A stretch of 30,065 nt of DNA from Chara braunii (Eukaryota; Streptophyta; Charophyceae; Charales; Characeae), in NCBI GenBank assembly GCA_003427395.1, contig BFEA01000225.1, positions 1,769,473 to 1,799,537 on the forward strand, in the 5' to 3' direction. Under the pieces are notes generated by a model that was given only the letters and a program-made list of their open reading frames with translations, was not told where the DNA came from and did not search any database. Of the stretch, positions 28,512 through 30,065 are shown one piece after another. The stretch's first letter is position 1, and each line of letters starts with the position of its first letter. The translations under genes and the position numbers were made by a program.

Positions 28512-28631
28512 TGCACCACGCGCCATCCGCCAACATTTTGAACGGATCTGAAACCGCCAACATTTCGAACGGATCTGATAAACTTTTCTGTCCAGATGCG
28601 TTCAAAATCTTGGCGGATGGCGAGTGGCGCA
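28512..28631. repeat. 120-bp imperfect inverted repeat
   Basis: The left arm from 28512 (TGCACCACGCGCCATCCGCC onward) pairs with the right arm ending at 28631 over 39 nt with 4 mismatches. The left side also carries a tandem duplicate of part of the arm (gccaacatttygaacggatctga). Confidence 0.75.
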
Positions 28632-28909
28632 CCTACCCGTAGGCCCTGGTTCTCGCAGCAATCCCCTCCGCCTGCTCGATGATGCGTAAGCCCGCCGAGA
28701 ACCGCCTTCGCAAGGCCTCACCGGACTGCCGGCGTCCCCGAAGTTCCGAATCGAACGGTGTTCAGGGGGCTTCCTGACCTTTATCTGACAGCGACCGTCC
28801 GATGCCACTGACCGTGTGCAGTCATAGTCCGATAGGGGATGCCTGGCAGGGATAGAAAACGCGCAAATGCCGAGCAGGATTGGCGCGTCGGCGGTCCAAT
28901 TCTTCAGAT
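28632..28909. other. No gene recognised
   Basis: This is GC-rich sequence with short chance frames only. Confidence 0.4.
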
Positions 28910-28937
28910 TCAGAAATCAGAAATCAGAAATCAGAAA
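28910..28937. repeat. (TCAGAAA)4 short tandem repeat
   Basis: Four exact 7-nt units. Confidence 0.95.
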
Positions 28938-29102
28938 TGTCCCGCCACCCGCCGAAACAAAAAGAAACGGAGTGCGGGGGATGACAAAAGGACAAAAAAA
29001 AACAAAAACCAAAAAGCGAAGGAGAAGTCCCCGCCCAATGGAGGGGGTGCGGGGGATACCTCCACGCTCCACCATCCATGCAATGCATTCGATCCAGCGG
29101 CT

Positions 29103-29189
29103 AGGTCCCACTTGCACGAATTCAGAGATACTGACCGTCGATAGCAAAGATCAACGGTCCAAATCTCCTCATTTGCGCAAGTGGGACCT
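29103..29189. repeat. 87-bp hairpin-forming inverted repeat
   Basis: Two 40-nt arms (29103-29142 and 29150-29189) surround a 7-nt loop. The outer 13 bp (AGGTCCCACTTGC) pair perfectly and 31 of 40 positions match overall. Both a short foldback element and a plant-type microRNA precursor would have this shape. No target duplication was clear. Confidence 0.7.
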
Positions 29190-29736
29190 TGCCCCAGCAT
29201 GGGACGGACACGCGCCGGCGATGACCCCCTTAAACCCTTTCAGAGGCAAATGACAAATGACACCTTTCGGATCCTGTATTGCGATTACGATAGTCCTCGC
29301 TCCACTATACTCGAAACACTCTCTACATGTATTTGGACCTAGATTTGGACCGGATACGTGCGGACGGATCGACCGTGCTGGACGTATTGAGACCACAACG
29401 ATCTCCAGATACATTTAGGAAATAGTGCAGAGGATCGAGGCCCGATGTCTGTCACGAGATCCTGGGCAGCCGTGCGTGTTTCCTTCGTCCCCTTAGTTTT
29501 ATCTATGGGAACTGTCCGTCTGGGCTCCGTGGTTCTCGGTGGGGAGACGCGCGCCTACGCCTTCTCGCGTCTTTGTGTTTTTTCTTATGGCGGTGCATAT
29601 TTCCACGTTTTCAGGAAGATTCATTCCTCATTTTGCATTTGCAGATTTGATGAGTGGTGCACCAAGACCTTCCGTCGTTTTTTTTTTTTTTTTTTCGTCT
29701 TGGGTGTGCCTGTCCTCGATGGTTCCCCAACTCCCC
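29190..29736. other. No gene recognised
   Basis: Frames at 29445-29741 and 29539-29865 read through a 17-nt T run (29681-29695 region) and look non-coding. The sequence just upstream of the TATA box could be promoter DNA. Confidence 0.4.
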
Positions 29737-29744
29737 TATAAAAG
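29737..29744 (+). promoter_or_regulatory. TATA box
   Basis: TATAAAAG follows ccaactccccc-type sequence and precedes a G+C-rich stretch, a good core-promoter context with a start expected near 29770. The first ATG-initiated frames downstream are short within the window, so the transcript identity is unknown. Confidence 0.45.
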
Positions 29745-29773
29745 GGCGGGCGGCATAGTGCCCTCCGGCCAGC

Positions 29774-29820
29774 TTGGCGAGAGTTTTTTTTTTTTTTTTT
29801 TCGAGATTTGGCGAGAGTTT
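29774..29820. repeat. 13-bp direct repeat flanking an oligo-T run
   Basis: TTGGCGAGAGTTT occurs at 29774-29786 and 29808-29820, with an 18-20-nt T tract between. Confidence 0.85.
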
Positions 29821-29921
29821 CTGCTCCTCGCTGAACCAGCCACAAAAACCAGATGTGCAAACTGAGAATGAATCTCCCTTCAGAAAGTGGAAAGGTACAG
29901 ATGCCTGAAAAAGAAAGAATA

Positions 29922-30031
29922 GAAAGCGGGCCGCGCGATGGCTGATCCAACGATCGTTCGCTGGCGGAGGAGCCTCATGGAGCTCCCCATAGCCTTCAGA
30001 GCCTCGCTGAATCGAAAGCGGGCCGCGCGAT
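29922..30031. repeat. 18-bp direct repeat, 92-bp spacing
   Basis: GAAAGCGGGCCGCGCGAT occurs at 29922-29939 and 30014-30031. Confidence 0.9.
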
Positions 30032-30065
30032 ATGGCTGCCTATGGTCCAGATACCTTCAAAATGT

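Overview
The window looks like nuclear DNA from a large, repeat-rich eukaryotic genome, most likely of the green lineage. It holds an (AGGGTTT)3 tract that matches the plant-type telomere repeat, two LINEs with a plant-style zinc-binding C-terminus, decayed Ty3-type gag-pol, tRNA-headed SINEs, consensus GT/AG splice sites and one 130-base N gap. A charophyte alga such as Chara is a guess that fits; nothing in the sequence proves it. I see no bacterial operons, rRNA, functional tRNA genes or CRISPR.

Layout. 1-1143: a GA microsatellite and two candidate exons pointing away from each other (207-448 minus; 561-818 plus, with an OB-fold/STN1-like motif). 1144-2052: a retroposed 3' LINE-tail copy and then a SINE, sharing one target sequence that now appears three times. 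2053-3340: no gene seen, locally GC-rich. 3343-4460: a broken gene encoding a tandem array of RING-type zinc-finger modules. 5112-8806: LINE 1 (minus), reverse transcriptase with a damaged active site. 9111-9473: SINE pieces. 9780-13930: a decayed Ty3-type gag-protease-RT-RNase H-integrase, interrupted by a 395-bp terminal-inverted-repeat element. 13931-16460: unrecognised ORFs and a 58-bp tandem duplication. 16470-20130: LINE 2 (minus), interrupted by a 599-bp inverted-repeat element whose removal restores the reading frame. 20290-22016: tandem repeats, a hAT-like transposase fragment and one unrecognised candidate exon. 22017-24750: mostly featureless, apart from a TATA box, a palindrome and one copy of a dispersed repeat. 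24751-26735: ATC microsatellites and a 512-bp-period tandem repeat. 26745-28045: a SINE cluster around the N gap. 28192-30065: short inverted-repeat elements, a hairpin, a TATA box and small direct repeats.

The main story is stratigraphy: retroelements decayed, smaller DNA elements landed in them, and several insertions can be ordered from their target-site duplications. The best candidates for something undescribed are the multi-RING array, the inverted-repeat elements (599, 395 and 105 bp) and the 512-bp repeat with almost unchanged cores. Every boundary and family call was read by eye, without database searches.
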